Origin: Flavobacterium tyrosinilyticum | GTDB taxonomy: Bacteria > Bacteroidota > Bacteroidia > Flavobacteriales > Flavobacteriaceae | Assembly: GCF_023656565.1 (NCBI RefSeq) | Contig: NZ_JAMOKG010000002.1 | Span: forward strand, 501,619-565,618 | DNA: 64,000 bases | Direction: 5' to 3' | Part shown: one piece after another, positions 1 through 8,050 of the stretch | How positions within the stretch are numbered: position 1 is the first letter of the stretch | Layout of the letters: each line of letters begins with the position of its first letter | Program-made: the position numbers and the translations under genes | Notes under the pieces: model-generated | What the model was told of the DNA's origin: nothing | Seen by the model: the letters and a program-made list of their open reading frames with translations, nothing else | Databases searched by the model: none

Positions 1-402
1 AGGCACGCCAAAAGCTTGTGACATTACTACACTTGCCGTTTTGTGTCCAACAGCAGGTAAAGCTTCAAGTGCCTCAAAACTCTGCGGAACCTCGCCATTA
101 TACTTTTCAATTAAAATCTCAGATAAACCATAAATGCCTTTAGATTTCATAGGAGATAAACCGCACGGACGAATAATTTCTTTGATCTCTTCTACTGACA
201 TTTTAACCATATCATACGGGTTATCGGCTTTTGCAAATAATAAAGGTGTAATTTGGTTTACACGAACATCGGTACATTGTGCAGATAATAAAACAGCAAT
301 CAAAAGCGTGTATGGATCCTTGTGGTCAAGCGGAACAGGTATAGTAGGGTAGAGTTCTTTTAATTTATCAATAACAAATTGTACGCGAGCTTCTTTATTC
401 AT
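1..402 (-). CDS. nth: Endonuclease III, N-terminal part (cut by window edge)
   Basis: Base-excision-repair DNA glycosylase/AP lyase that removes oxidised pyrimidines. The visible 134 residues begin at the ATG at 402. They contain the helix-hairpin-helix LPAVGHKTA (115-123), with K121 at the position of the family's Schiff-base lysine. The upstream helix with LLSAQCTD (38-45) is also typical. The catalytic Asp and the C-terminal iron-sulfur cysteines lie beyond position 1, so completeness cannot be judged. Family assignment is secure from the HhH motif and colinearity. Confidence 0.95.
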   Translation of the reverse strand, partial: MNKEARVQFVIDKLKELYPTIPVPLDHKDPYTLLIAVLLSAQCTDVRVNQITPLLFAKADNPYDMVKMSVEEIKEIIRPCGLSPMKSKGIYGLSEILIEKYNGEVPQSFEALEALPAVGHKTASVVMSQAFGVP

Positions 403-477
403 TTCCGTATTTTTAATGTTGTAAAAATAGTATAATTTTAATGATGTGCCTAATCCAGCTTTCCGTTTCAACTCCTC

Positions 478-559
478 ATTATGCTAGTCACATTTTTAAG
501 TATTTAAAAGAGCTTCCTTCGGTCGCTTTTTAAATACAAAAAATGTAGACTATCATAAT
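478..559. repeat. Long imperfect inverted repeat (intergenic palindrome)
   Basis: The arms run from ATTATG at 478 inward and from CATAAT at 559 inward. They pair through TAGTC/GACTA, ACATTTTT/AAAAATGT and GTATTTAAAA/TTTTAAATAC, leaving a loop of about 15 bases containing TTCCTTCGG. It lies between divergent nth and bcp. The shape resembles the dispersed palindromic repeats of Flavobacterium genomes; that comparison is from memory, not a search. Confidence 0.75.
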
Positions 560-631
560 TCCGGGGTTTTCACTTCAATCTGGGGCAGAAAAAAGTTATG
601 AATTATAAGTTATGAGTTAAGAGTTGTGAGT

Positions 632-639
632 TATATTTG
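632..639 (+). promoter_or_regulatory. Predicted -7 promoter element for bcp
   Basis: TATATTTG matches the Bacteroidota -7 consensus TAnnTTTG exactly and lies 53 bases before the bcp start. No clear -33 TTG is seen at the usual spacing. Tandem AATCTAAAATCAAA-type repeats fill the leader between this site and the gene. Confidence 0.55.
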
Positions 640-691
640 TGAATAATCTAAAATCAAAAATCTAAAATCAAAAATCTAAAATAAAAAAGGC

Positions 692-1144
692 ATGACAACA
701 TTAAAAGCAGGAGATAAAGCGCCAAATTTTTCAGGAACAGATCAAGACGGAAAAACACATAAGCTGGCAGATTATGTTGGAAAAAAATTAGTTGTTTTCT
801 TTTATCCAAAAGCAAGTACGCCTGGCTGTACGGCAGAAGCTTGTGATCTAAGAGATAATTTTCACCGTTTTCAAGCAAATAATTATGAACTTCTTGGTGT
901 TAGTGCAGACAGTGAGAAAGCACAGATAAAATTCAAAGAAAAATACGAATTGCCATTTCCTTTACTTGCAGATGAAGACAAATCGGTTATTAATGCATTT
1001 GGAGTTTGGGGACCGAAGAAATTCATGGGAAAAGAATACGACGGAATTCATAGAACCACTTTCGTAATCGACGAAAAAGGAATTATAGAAGAAGTAATCG
1101 AAAAAGTAAAAACAAAAGAGCACGCTTCGCAGATTTTGAAATAG
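692..1144 (+). CDS. bcp: Thioredoxin-dependent peroxiredoxin, Bcp/PrxQ type
   Basis: Reduces hydrogen peroxide and organic hydroperoxides in the cytoplasm using thioredoxin. At 150 residues it has the usual length. The peroxidatic cysteine is C46 in STPGCTAEACDLRD, with the resolving cysteine C51 five residues on, as in atypical 2-Cys Bcp proteins. A C-terminal HRTTFVID strand is also typical. It is monocistronic, divergent from nth, and ends in a structured convergent intergenic region. Confidence 0.95.
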   Translation: MTTLKAGDKAPNFSGTDQDGKTHKLADYVGKKLVVFFYPKASTPGCTAEACDLRDNFHRFQANNYELLGVSADSEKAQIKFKEKYELPFPLLADEDKSVINAFGVWGPKKFMGKEYDGIHRTTFVIDEKGIIEEVIEKVKTKEHASQILK

Positions 1145-1150
1145 AGATTT

Positions 1151-1440
1151 TTTTGTTTCAAGTTTCAGGTTTCAAGTTTCAAGTTGCCTGCTGTGACTTA
1201 ATTTTAACGCAAAGTTCGCTAAGTTTTTTCGCAAAGCTTGCAAAGGTTTACAGTTTGAATTAAAGTTTTTTTTAAGTCCTCAAAGCTTAAAAGTATAGAT
1301 TACATTACTTTGAGGACTTAAAAAACTTTTACAAAGCTTTATATAATTTCTCTGCGAGCTTTGCGAAAAAACTTAGCGAACTTTGCGGTAAAAAAAAACC
1401 CGCTCCAACAATAACCTGAAACCTGAAACTTGAAACAAAA
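1151..1440. repeat. Three nested inverted repeats between convergent genes
   Basis: The outer arms 1151-1178 and 1413-1440 (GTTTCAAGTTTCAGG type) match at all but about one base. The middle arms 1208-1245 and 1350-1387 (38 bases, beginning CGCAAAGTTCGCTAAG) differ at two positions. The inner arms around 1265-1285 and 1308-1328 (AAGTCCTCAAAG) are also complementary. Together they could fold the whole spacer into one extended hairpin. It probably terminates both bcp and the opposing gene. Confidence 0.8.
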
Positions 1441-1468
1441 AAAAGTCCCAATAAAGGGACTTTTTTTA

Positions 1469-2929
1469 TTATGTATTTTGTTCTAATTCTTTCTGTGGAT
1501 GATATCCAAAAAGGTGATGTTCTTTTATAATTTCAGGAATTCCAGGAGGAAGCATTGGTTCCCATCCAGGTTTACCTTGATTGATCATTTTTAGGATTTC
1601 TCTAGAGAAAACATCCAAGATATTCGGATCGTAATCTTCAATATCAACCACTTTTCCGTTGAATTTAAAGAATTTATATAATTCTTTCATTCTAGGATGA
1701 ACCTTCAAGTTGTTCGAATTCATTAATGAGCCATCTTCATCTAACATAGGGTATAAGAATACTTTCATATCACGATAGAATAATTTACCGAAAGCTTCTA
1801 GGATTCCACCACTTAAATGGCGGTAATACTTCTCGTCAAAAATATCAACTAAGTTGTTTACGCCCATCGCTAATCCCATACGAGCTTTGGTGTAATTGGC
1901 GAAGTATTCTACAACTTTATAGTATTCTTGGAAATTCGAAATCATAACCGTTTGGCCAAGAGAACAAAGTAATTCGGCTCTGTCCATAAAGTCACGCTCG
2001 TCAATCTCACCGTCAGAACGTAAATTCGAAAGAGTGATTTCAAAAACAACCAGAGTGTTATTTTTTTCAACTTTATTTTCTTTGAGAAACATTTCTAATG
2101 ATTTCTCATACATGTCCATATTTACTTTAGTAACCGGACGGAAACTTCCTCTTAAGGCTAAAAGGTTCTTTTTGTATAAGATAGCTGCTGGCAGAATGTT
2201 TTTTCCTTCAGGATTAAACATTACGGCATCTGTCATTCCGTTTTTAACCAATTGCAAACTGATTAAACGGTTGTCTACATCGGCAAAACGAGGTCCAGAA
2301 AAGTTAATGGTATCGATCTCTAATTGATCTTTATCTAAGTGATCGTATAAGTAACGAAGTAATCGTTTTGGATCATTGTATTTGTAAAAAGCACCGTAAA
2401 TTAAGTTAACTCCTAAAATCCCAAGTGTTTCTTGTTGTAATCTAGCATCAGTTTCTTTAAAACGAATATGTAAGATAATTTCGTTATACGCTTCGTCTGG
2501 TTCAATTTGATATCTAATTCCGACCCAGCCGTGACCTTTAAATTGTTTGGCAAAATCTATTGTGGCAACAGTATTAGCGTAGCTAAAAAAAAGTTTTGTA
2601 GGGTGTTTTTCACGACTTAGACGCTCTTCGATGATTTGCCCTTCATGTGTAAGCATTTTTTTCAGTCGCTCTTCAGTAACATATCTTCCGTCGCTTTCAG
2701 TCCCATAAATGGCATCACTAAAATCTTTATCATAGGCAGACATCGCTTTTGCAATAGTTCCCGACGAACCTCCTGATCTGAAAAAGTGTCTAACTGTCTC
2801 TTGTCCAGCGCCAATCTCAGCAAATGTTCCGTAAATATTTTCGTTTAAATTAATGCGTAACGCTTTGTCTTTTATAGAAGGAATCTGTTCGATGACCTTG
2901 TCACCCTTGAGTTTTATTTCTGTACCCAT
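1469..2929 (-). CDS. Conserved protein of unknown function (486 aa)
   Basis: I do not recognise a characterised family. The protein is soluble-looking, with no signal peptide or membrane segment, and is rich in charged residues. It has a glycine-rich stretch near residues 35-60 (GTFAEIGAGQE, then RSGGSSGTIAKAM) that could be a nucleotide- or phosphate-binding loop, but no complete Walker or Rossmann motif. The start is the ATG at 2929, 23 bases downstream of a good -7 element. It stands alone, divergent from the metallo-hydrolase and convergent with bcp. No function is proposed. Confidence 0.8.
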   Translation of the reverse strand: MGTEIKLKGDKVIEQIPSIKDKALRINLNENIYGTFAEIGAGQETVRHFFRSGGSSGTIAKAMSAYDKDFSDAIYGTESDGRYVTEERLKKMLTHEGQIIEERLSREKHPTKLFFSYANTVATIDFAKQFKGHGWVGIRYQIEPDEAYNEIILHIRFKETDARLQQETLGILGVNLIYGAFYKYNDPKRLLRYLYDHLDKDQLEIDTINFSGPRFADVDNRLISLQLVKNGMTDAVMFNPEGKNILPAAILYKKNLLALRGSFRPVTKVNMDMYEKSLEMFLKENKVEKNNTLVVFEITLSNLRSDGEIDERDFMDRAELLCSLGQTVMISNFQEYYKVVEYFANYTKARMGLAMGVNNLVDIFDEKYYRHLSGGILEAFGKLFYRDMKVFLYPMLDEDGSLMNSNNLKVHPRMKELYKFFKFNGKVVDIEDYDPNILDVFSREILKMINQGKPGWEPMLPPGIPEIIKEHHLFGYHPQKELEQNT

Positions 2930-2951
2930 TTTGTTTTAAATAGATTTGTTA

Positions 2952-2959
2952 CAAAGTTA
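2952..2959 (-). promoter_or_regulatory. Predicted -7 element for the 486-aa gene
   Basis: On the minus strand this reads TAACTTTG, an exact TAnnTTTG match 23 bases before the ATG at 2929. Confidence 0.5.
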
Positions 2960-2993
2960 GTAAATTAGGCTTCTAATGAAAGAGAAATAATCC

Positions 2994-3001
2994 TATTTTT
3001 G
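2994..3001 (+). promoter_or_regulatory. Predicted -7 element for the MBL-fold gene
   Basis: TATTTTTG matches TAnnTTTG and ends 18 bases before the TTG start at 3020. The transcript would therefore have a very short leader. With the element at 2952-2959 it forms a compact divergent promoter pair. Confidence 0.5.
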
Positions 3002-3019
3002 TAAAAAAATTAAGTTCAA

Positions 3020-3784
3020 TTGAAGGTTTATTTTTTAGGTACAGGCACTTCTCAAGGTATTCCAATTATCGGAATCGATCATCCCGTTTGCAAAAGCACT
3101 GATGCTAAGGATAAAAGGCTTCGTGTATCCATTTGGATAACATGGGGTGAGCATTCTTATGTAATAGATTGCGGTCCCGATTTCAGGCAGCAAATGCTTT
3201 CTTGCGGATGCCAAAAATTGGATGCAATTCTCTTTACGCACGAACATGCAGATCATACTGCTGGTTTAGATGATATCCGCCCGTTTAATTTTAGACAGGG
3301 AGAAATTCCAATTTATGGACATCAACGCGTTTTAGATAATCTAAGACGTCGTTTTGATTATGTTTTCGAAACGGTAAACAAATATCCAGGGGCACCAAGT
3401 GTAAAAACAATCGAAGTGCAAAACAATGCACCTTTTGCAGTTGGCGATAAAGTGGCAATTCCGATAAATGCTATGCACGGTGATTTGCAGGTTTTTGGAT
3501 ATAGAATAGATGATTTTGCTTATCTGACAGATGTAAAAACCATCGAACAATCTGAAATTGAAAAACTAAAAGGATTGAAAGTTTTGGTTGTAAATGCTTT
3601 GCGCGTAGAACCTCACAATACTCATTTCAATCTGCAAGAAGCACTTGATTTTATTAATCTTGTTAAGCCCGAAAAAGCGTATTTAACGCATATTAGCCAC
3701 GTTTTAGGATTTCATGAAGAAGTGCAACAAAGCCTTCCTGAAAATGTTTTCTTGGCTTACGATAATTTAGAAATTACAATTTAA
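3020..3784 (+). CDS. MBL-fold metallo-hydrolase, PhnP-like
   Basis: Metallo-beta-lactamase-fold hydrolase resembling PhnP-type cyclic phosphodiesterases. The metal-binding HxHxDH motif is FTHEHADH (H74, H76, D78, H79), followed by AGLDD. LTHISH near the C-terminus supplies further ligands. The start is a TTG: the conserved MKVYFLGTGTSQG strand begins right there and no in-frame ATG precedes it. The substrate is not known from sequence. A membrane-anchored protein gene follows 12 bases later, so the two are probably co-transcribed. Confidence 0.85.
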   Translation: MKVYFLGTGTSQGIPIIGIDHPVCKSTDAKDKRLRVSIWITWGEHSYVIDCGPDFRQQMLSCGCQKLDAILFTHEHADHTAGLDDIRPFNFRQGEIPIYGHQRVLDNLRRRFDYVFETVNKYPGAPSVKTIEVQNNAPFAVGDKVAIPINAMHGDLQVFGYRIDDFAYLTDVKTIEQSEIEKLKGLKVLVVNALRVEPHNTHFNLQEALDFINLVKPEKAYLTHISHVLGFHEEVQQSLPENVFLAYDNLEITI

Positions 3785-3796
3785 TTATACCACACA

Positions 3797-4300
3797 ATGA
3801 AAAAATCCTTAATGCTTTATCTTTTTATTCTTGCCATTTTAATGAATGTCTTTACTTATGCGTTCTACAGCGGTGAAGTAAAATTTGTGCAGAATAGATA
3901 TGATAAAACAACTAAGAAACTAAGAGATAGTATTAATCTAGTAAAAACTCAATTGGCAGAGGCTGATTATTTTTCTTTAGAACACAACGAGAATGCACAA
4001 AATTACTTTGATAATAGTGCTTCTGGCGGAAAAGTGATTTTGTATGAGAAACTAATTCCGGTTGTAACTGAAAAGCTGTTAGATTACAATGCAAATCCAA
4101 AAGGGAATCCTTATACGGGACAAGATCAGATCGGTCCAAACAAATTTATCATCAATAAAGTAAAAATTTTAAACCACCGTTGGATCATTGCAGATTACAG
4201 CAATGGAGAATTATGGGGAGAAGTCTTGTTAAAATACTTTGTTGATAACGACGATAATATTACCTTTGAAGTAAATCAAACTTGGTTATATCAAAAATAG
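3797..4300 (+). CDS. Hypothetical protein with N-terminal membrane anchor (167 aa)
   Basis: One hydrophobic segment (about residues 5-24, LYLFILAILMNVFTYAF) is followed by a mostly polar, probably periplasmic domain with a coiled-coil-like stretch around residues 30-55. I do not recognise the family. It follows the MBL-fold gene by 12 bases and ends inside the left arm of a strong hairpin terminator. Role unknown. Confidence 0.75.
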   Translation: MKKSLMLYLFILAILMNVFTYAFYSGEVKFVQNRYDKTTKKLRDSINLVKTQLAEADYFSLEHNENAQNYFDNSASGGKVILYEKLIPVVTEKLLDYNANPKGNPYTGQDQIGPNKFIINKVKILNHRWIIADYSNGELWGEVLLKYFVDNDDNITFEVNQTWLYQK

Positions 4301-4320
4301 GATTTTATAATCCTATTTTT
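4293..4320 (+). terminator. Intrinsic terminator
   Basis: Perfect 12-base stem AAAAATAGGATT / AATCCTATTTTT with a 4-base loop, followed by more T residues. The left arm overlaps the TAG stop of the preceding gene. Confidence 0.8.
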
Positions 4321-4345
4321 TTTGACCTTTAAATTAATTAGGATT

Positions 4346-4783
4346 ATGAAAAAGATATTTTTGTTTTTGATTATGGCAAGTGCAATTTCTTGCGGAAAAA
4401 AAGTTTCTCAAGAAAATACTAGCACAACTGGTACAGCTCCAAAAGAGCCACAAAAAGAAGCTGTGGTTGGAGGAGATTCCGATTCGCATGGCTGTAAAGC
4501 TTCAGCTGGTTATACTTGGTCAACGCTTAAAAAAGAGTGTATTCGAATTTTTGAAAATAGCACAAGGTTGAATCATGCTGAAGATGGAAAAACATATTCT
4601 ACGGTTTCCTATGTAATTTTTGACGGAAATAAAGCAGAGCTTTTCTTAGATACTCAGAAAGAATCGATCATTCTAGAAAGAAAATCGGAAGGTGATTCTT
4701 GGGTTAATGGCGATTGGCAGTTAATTCCTTGGAAAGGTTATGTTCTGAAAAAAGGAGAGAAGATTCTTTATACAGGAGAATAG
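4346..4783 (+). CDS. Putative lipoprotein (145 aa)
   Basis: The ATG at 4346 is chosen over an upstream in-frame TTG because it begins a clean lipoprotein signal, MKKIFLFLIMASAISCGKK, with the lipobox cysteine at residue 17. The mature part starts with a Ser/Thr/Lys-rich linker, then HGCKASAGYTW and a small beta-rich domain. No enzymatic motif is visible. It has its own spacing after the terminator and is convergent with the isochorismatase-type gene. Confidence 0.75.
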   Translation: MKKIFLFLIMASAISCGKKVSQENTSTTGTAPKEPQKEAVVGGDSDSHGCKASAGYTWSTLKKECIRIFENSTRLNHAEDGKTYSTVSYVIFDGNKAELFLDTQKESIILERKSEGDSWVNGDWQLIPWKGYVLKKGEKILYTGE

Positions 4784-4819
4784 TATTCAGTCGCAGTATC
4801 GAGTCCCAGTTTACAGACT

Positions 4820-4860
4820 AAAACTTTGTCAAAGTTTGAAACTTTGACAAAGTTTTTTTT
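4820..4860. terminator. Bidirectional terminator inside nested inverted repeat
   Basis: A 17-base perfect stem (4820-4836 with 4840-4856, AAAACTTTGTCAAAGTT type) with a 3-base loop and a T run serves the convergent genes on both sides. Outer arms near 4783-4796 and the GCGACTGAACACTA ending at about 4902 are also complementary. Confidence 0.75.
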
Positions 4861-4898
4861 CATCATTCAAGACTGAAAACTGCGATTGCGACTGAACA

Positions 4899-5468
4899 CT
4901 AAATAACCTCTTTAATAAACTCAGAGCTTGCTACCTGAGCAAATTCTTCATTTAAACTTGCTAAAGCAGTCTGATGTATTAATTCGGCAGAAAATTCTTC
5001 TCCGTTTAGACCTTTTTTATTGAAAGTTGCGGTTGCATCAGAAACTAAATATACTGTATAACCAAAATTACCAGCCATTCTAGTTGTTGTAGAAACACAG
5101 TGATCTGTAGTTAAACCAACAATAACAAGATTCGTGATATTAGCATTGTCAATTAGTTCTTTTAGGTTCGTTCCTATAAAAGCACTATTGACATTCTTTT
5201 TGATTATTGTTTCTCCCTCAAGAGGTTTCACAATATCCTGAAATTCATTTCCAGGATTTGTTTCGTTTAAAATCGAATTTGGATTTGAAGAACAATGCTG
5301 AACGTGAAAAATAGGCAGTTTTTTAGCTCTCCAAATTTCCAAAAGTTCACCCGCTTTTTCTTCTGCGTCGACATTATTTCGGTCTCCGCCCCAATAGAAA
5401 ACATCGTTAAAACCTTTTTGAATATCAATTAAAATCAATGCGGGATTGTCAAGTTTTGAAATACTCAT
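4899..5468 (-). CDS. Isochorismatase-type cysteine hydrolase
   Basis: Cytoplasmic hydrolase of the isochorismatase/nicotinamidase superfamily, 189 residues. The triad is visible as D15 (LILIDIQKGF), K91 (IIKKNVNSAF) and C124 (GLTTDHCVSTT). Such enzymes hydrolyse amides or vinyl ethers, and the substrate cannot be told from sequence. It probably forms a short minus-strand operon-like cluster with the esterase upstream (57-base gap). Confidence 0.85.
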   Translation of the reverse strand: MSISKLDNPALILIDIQKGFNDVFYWGGDRNNVDAEEKAGELLEIWRAKKLPIFHVQHCSSNPNSILNETNPGNEFQDIVKPLEGETIIKKNVNSAFIGTNLKELIDNANITNLVIVGLTTDHCVSTTTRMAGNFGYTVYLVSDATATFNKKGLNGEEFSAELIHQTALASLNEEFAQVASSEFIKEVI

Positions 5469-5524
5469 TTTTTTAGATTTAGAAAGTTAGATTGGCTGAA
5501 AACTAAAATACTGAACACTGGTCA

Positions 5525-6169
5525 CTAACCAATCAGCCAATTCTTAAAATCAAAGAAATTCTGAGGTGCTACTCCATGTCCAACTGGATATTCTTTGTAA
5601 ACAACAGGAATATTTAATTTCTCTAAAATTGCCGGAGTTTTTCTTGCCCACTCAATTGGAATAACCTGATCGACAGTTCCGTGTGAAGCGAAGAATTTTA
5701 AGTTTTTGAAATCATTATCTTCAAAACCTTCTTTGATAATTTCTTCATTAAAATAACCACTCATTGCTACCACTCTTTGAATTTTTTCTGGATAAGAAAG
5801 TGCTGTAGCATAACTTAAAATAGACCCTTGACTGAATCCGATTAAAGTTACATTATTAGCATCAATTGGGTAATTGGCAACCAATTCGTCAATGAAATTA
5901 GCAATTACATCACGAGAAGTTTTTGCTTGTTCGTTATCAGAAAATTTATTTTGATCAGCATCGAAATTAATTGCGTACCAAGCGTAAGCGCCATACTGCA
6001 AATCGTAAGGTGCTCTAGCAGAAATAATGTAATAGTTGTCTGGAAGTTCAGAAGCAAAAGAAAATAAATCGGCTTCATTGCTGCCGTATCCGTGCAATAG
6101 AAGCAATAACGGATTTTTATCTAAAATTACTTTTGGTTCTCTTATTTTATATTCTAAAGATAAATTCAT
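5525..6169 (-). CDS. Alpha/beta-hydrolase, phospholipase/carboxylesterase family
   Basis: Serine esterase of 214 residues. The oxyanion strand is LLLLLHGYGS (21-30), the nucleophile elbow is GFSQG with S113, the acid is D167 (HGTVDQVIP) and the histidine is H198 (YPVGHGV). There is no signal peptide, so it is cytoplasmic. Similar proteins hydrolyse short acyl or thioester substrates; the exact substrate is unknown. Confidence 0.88.
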   Translation of the reverse strand: MNLSLEYKIREPKVILDKNPLLLLLHGYGSNEADLFSFASELPDNYYIISARAPYDLQYGAYAWYAINFDADQNKFSDNEQAKTSRDVIANFIDELVANYPIDANNVTLIGFSQGSILSYATALSYPEKIQRVVAMSGYFNEEIIKEGFEDNDFKNLKFFASHGTVDQVIPIEWARKTPAILEKLNIPVVYKEYPVGHGVAPQNFFDFKNWLIG

Positions 6170-6211
6170 TTTTTTAGTGTTCAGGTTTTAGTATTCAGTA
6201 TTCAGCTTGAT

Positions 6212-6244
6212 CTTTGTCAAAGTTTCAAACTTTGATAAAGTTTC
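6212..6244. repeat. Inverted repeat of the CTTTGTCAAAG type
   Basis: CTTTGTCAAAGTTTC followed by AAACTTTGATAAAG is the same motif that forms the terminator stem at 4820-4856, here with one mismatch. It sits in the 140-base spacer between two minus-strand genes. Confidence 0.55.
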
Positions 6245-6309
6245 TTAAGGTTCCAAATTTCAGATTCCAGTTTTGGAATTTGGATTTTTAAAACTTGGGA
6301 TTTTAAAAA

Positions 6310-6636
6310 TTAACCAATTTTTTTAAACCATTTTTGAAACAATTCCCCAACTAGCGGAATAGGTCTCGTTTGTCCTTGAATAGCATTAAAAATTCCAAAA
6401 GTCCATAGAATTGAAATGCAAATCCACATTGGGAAAGTGATAAAAAAACTATCAAAATTGCTGATGATTGCTCCTAAAGAAATAAAGGTTAAAGATAAAC
6501 CTAAAGCTTGACGGATGTGAAAGGAAGCAAAACTGTTTTTGTTTTCAGAATTCATGCTCATGGCGATTAAAACACCAATGATTAAAATGTAACTCGTTAT
6601 GGCAATTGGTTTTCCTTCTTCGACTGAATTATTCAT
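6310..6636 (-). CDS. Small membrane protein, DUF4870-like
   Basis: 108 residues with three hydrophobic segments (about 11-27, 46-62 and 66-86) and the charged FHIRQALG between the first two, as in DUF4870/Tic20-like small membrane proteins. Function unknown. It starts 5 bases after the dihydroorotase-like gene ends, so the two are probably translated from one transcript. Confidence 0.75.
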   Translation of the reverse strand: MNNSVEEGKPIAITSYILIIGVLIAMSMNSENKNSFASFHIRQALGLSLTFISLGAIISNFDSFFITFPMWICISILWTFGIFNAIQGQTRPIPLVGELFQKWFKKIG

Positions 6637-6641
6637 TTGTA

Positions 6642-7892
6642 TTATTTTGTAACTAGTTGATTTTGATTTAAAATTCCGTACACAGAACCTTTAATTTCAG
6701 TTCCTAAAAAAGCAGAATTTTTAGATTTTGAAAGAATATTTTCTTTTGTAAAAGTTGATTTTCCTTCTATTGTAAACAAAGTGATATTAGCTTTTGCACC
6801 TTCTTCGATTGTATTGTTTTCCAAACCAAAAATGATTCTTGCTGCAGTTAATTTTGCTACAATTGTTTCTACTGGTAAAACCGTTAATAAAGCTCCAAAA
6901 GCGCTTTCTAAACCTATAGTTCCGTTTTTGGCTGTATCAAATTCCATTTTTTTGAATTCAATATCAATCGGATTATGGTCTGAAGTAATCAAGTCGATAG
7001 TTCCGTCAGCAACTCCGTTAAGCAAAGCTTGTCTGTCAACTTCTGTTCTTAGTGGTGGAGTCACCTTAAATCTAGTGTCAAAACCATCTAATTTTTCATC
7101 CGTTAAAACCAAATGATGCACTGATGCGCTACAAGTTACTTGTAAACCTTTAGCTTTAGCTTCTCTAATTAATTCAACCGATTTTGCTGTAGAAATAGTC
7201 GGAATGTGAAGTTTTCCGCCTGTATATTCTAATAAAAATAAATTTCTTGAAATTTGCAGTTCTTCTGCGAGATTCGGAATTCCTTTTAAGCCTAATCTTG
7301 TCGAAACAATTCCTTCGTTTGCTACACCATTTCCTTTAATGTTTGGATCTTGCGAATAAGCGATTACCAATCCTTCGAAATCTTGAACATATTGTAAAGC
7401 GATTTTCAGGATATTAGCATTGTCGATGCTTTTGTTGTAATCTCCAAAAGCAATCGCTCCAGAATTTTTCATATCAAAAAGTTCTGCCATATCTTTTCCT
7501 TCGCTGGCTTTAGTTAAAGCGCCGATAGGGAAGATTTCTGTAGCAAAACCATTTGCTTTATTTTTTACAAAATTTACCTGAGATTGATTGTCAATAATTG
7601 GTAAAGAGTTGGGCTGTAATGCAATTGCAGTGAATCCGCTTTTTGCGGCAACATTCAATCCGTTTGCTATCGTTTCTCTGTCTTCGTAACCTGGCTCGCC
7701 CAGCGAGACACTGCTGTCAAACCAACCTTGAGAAACATGAAGATCATCAAATCGTACTACTTCTGCATCGTCATTTGGAAGAGAAACGCCTATTTTTTCT
7801 ATTACACCATCTGCAATTAAAAGATCAACGGTCTGATTGTGAAACGGACTTTTTGAGTCGATAATTTTGGCGCTTTTGATGATTAGTTTCAT
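6642..7892 (-). CDS. Dihydroorotase homologue, probably lacking metal-dependent activity
   Basis: A full-length (416 aa) amidohydrolase of the dihydroorotase class, but key ligands are changed. The usual HxHLREPG is SVSLGEPG (61-68), with both histidines lost. The later metal histidine before STA is Thr in HIPTISTAKSVELI. SVHHL and the TSDHNP Asp remain. This resembles inactive dihydroorotase paralogues that only scaffold aspartate carbamoyltransferase in some bacteria. That parallel is inference; an active PyrC would then lie elsewhere in the genome. It is co-transcribed with the small membrane protein downstream and follows the BatA-like gene by 158 bases. Confidence 0.85.
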   Translation of the reverse strand: MKLIIKSAKIIDSKSPFHNQTVDLLIADGVIEKIGVSLPNDDAEVVRFDDLHVSQGWFDSSVSLGEPGYEDRETIANGLNVAAKSGFTAIALQPNSLPIIDNQSQVNFVKNKANGFATEIFPIGALTKASEGKDMAELFDMKNSGAIAFGDYNKSIDNANILKIALQYVQDFEGLVIAYSQDPNIKGNGVANEGIVSTRLGLKGIPNLAEELQISRNLFLLEYTGGKLHIPTISTAKSVELIREAKAKGLQVTCSASVHHLVLTDEKLDGFDTRFKVTPPLRTEVDRQALLNGVADGTIDLITSDHNPIDIEFKKMEFDTAKNGTIGLESAFGALLTVLPVETIVAKLTAARIIFGLENNTIEEGAKANITLFTIEGKSTFTKENILSKSKNSAFLGTEIKGSVYGILNQNQLVTK

Positions 7893-8050
7893 ATTTTGAA
7901 TATTTATTTTTATTAAAACATTAAATGTTTTTTATTTACTATCATTAAGAAATTAAGTTAATAAAGAGAAGAACTTAATTTTCTAAACATTAAAAAAGTA
8001 AGTCCATAAAGTAAAAACTTAATAATCTTAATGACTTAACGGTAAAAAAA

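Noticed and set aside
134..352. Plus-strand 72-codon ORF at the left edge
   Set aside because: It is antisense to endonuclease III, whose conserved motifs are clear on the minus strand.
500..700. CRISPR array from the short repeats near bcp
   Set aside because: The tandem AATCTAAAATC units have no unique spacers of regular length and no cas genes are nearby.
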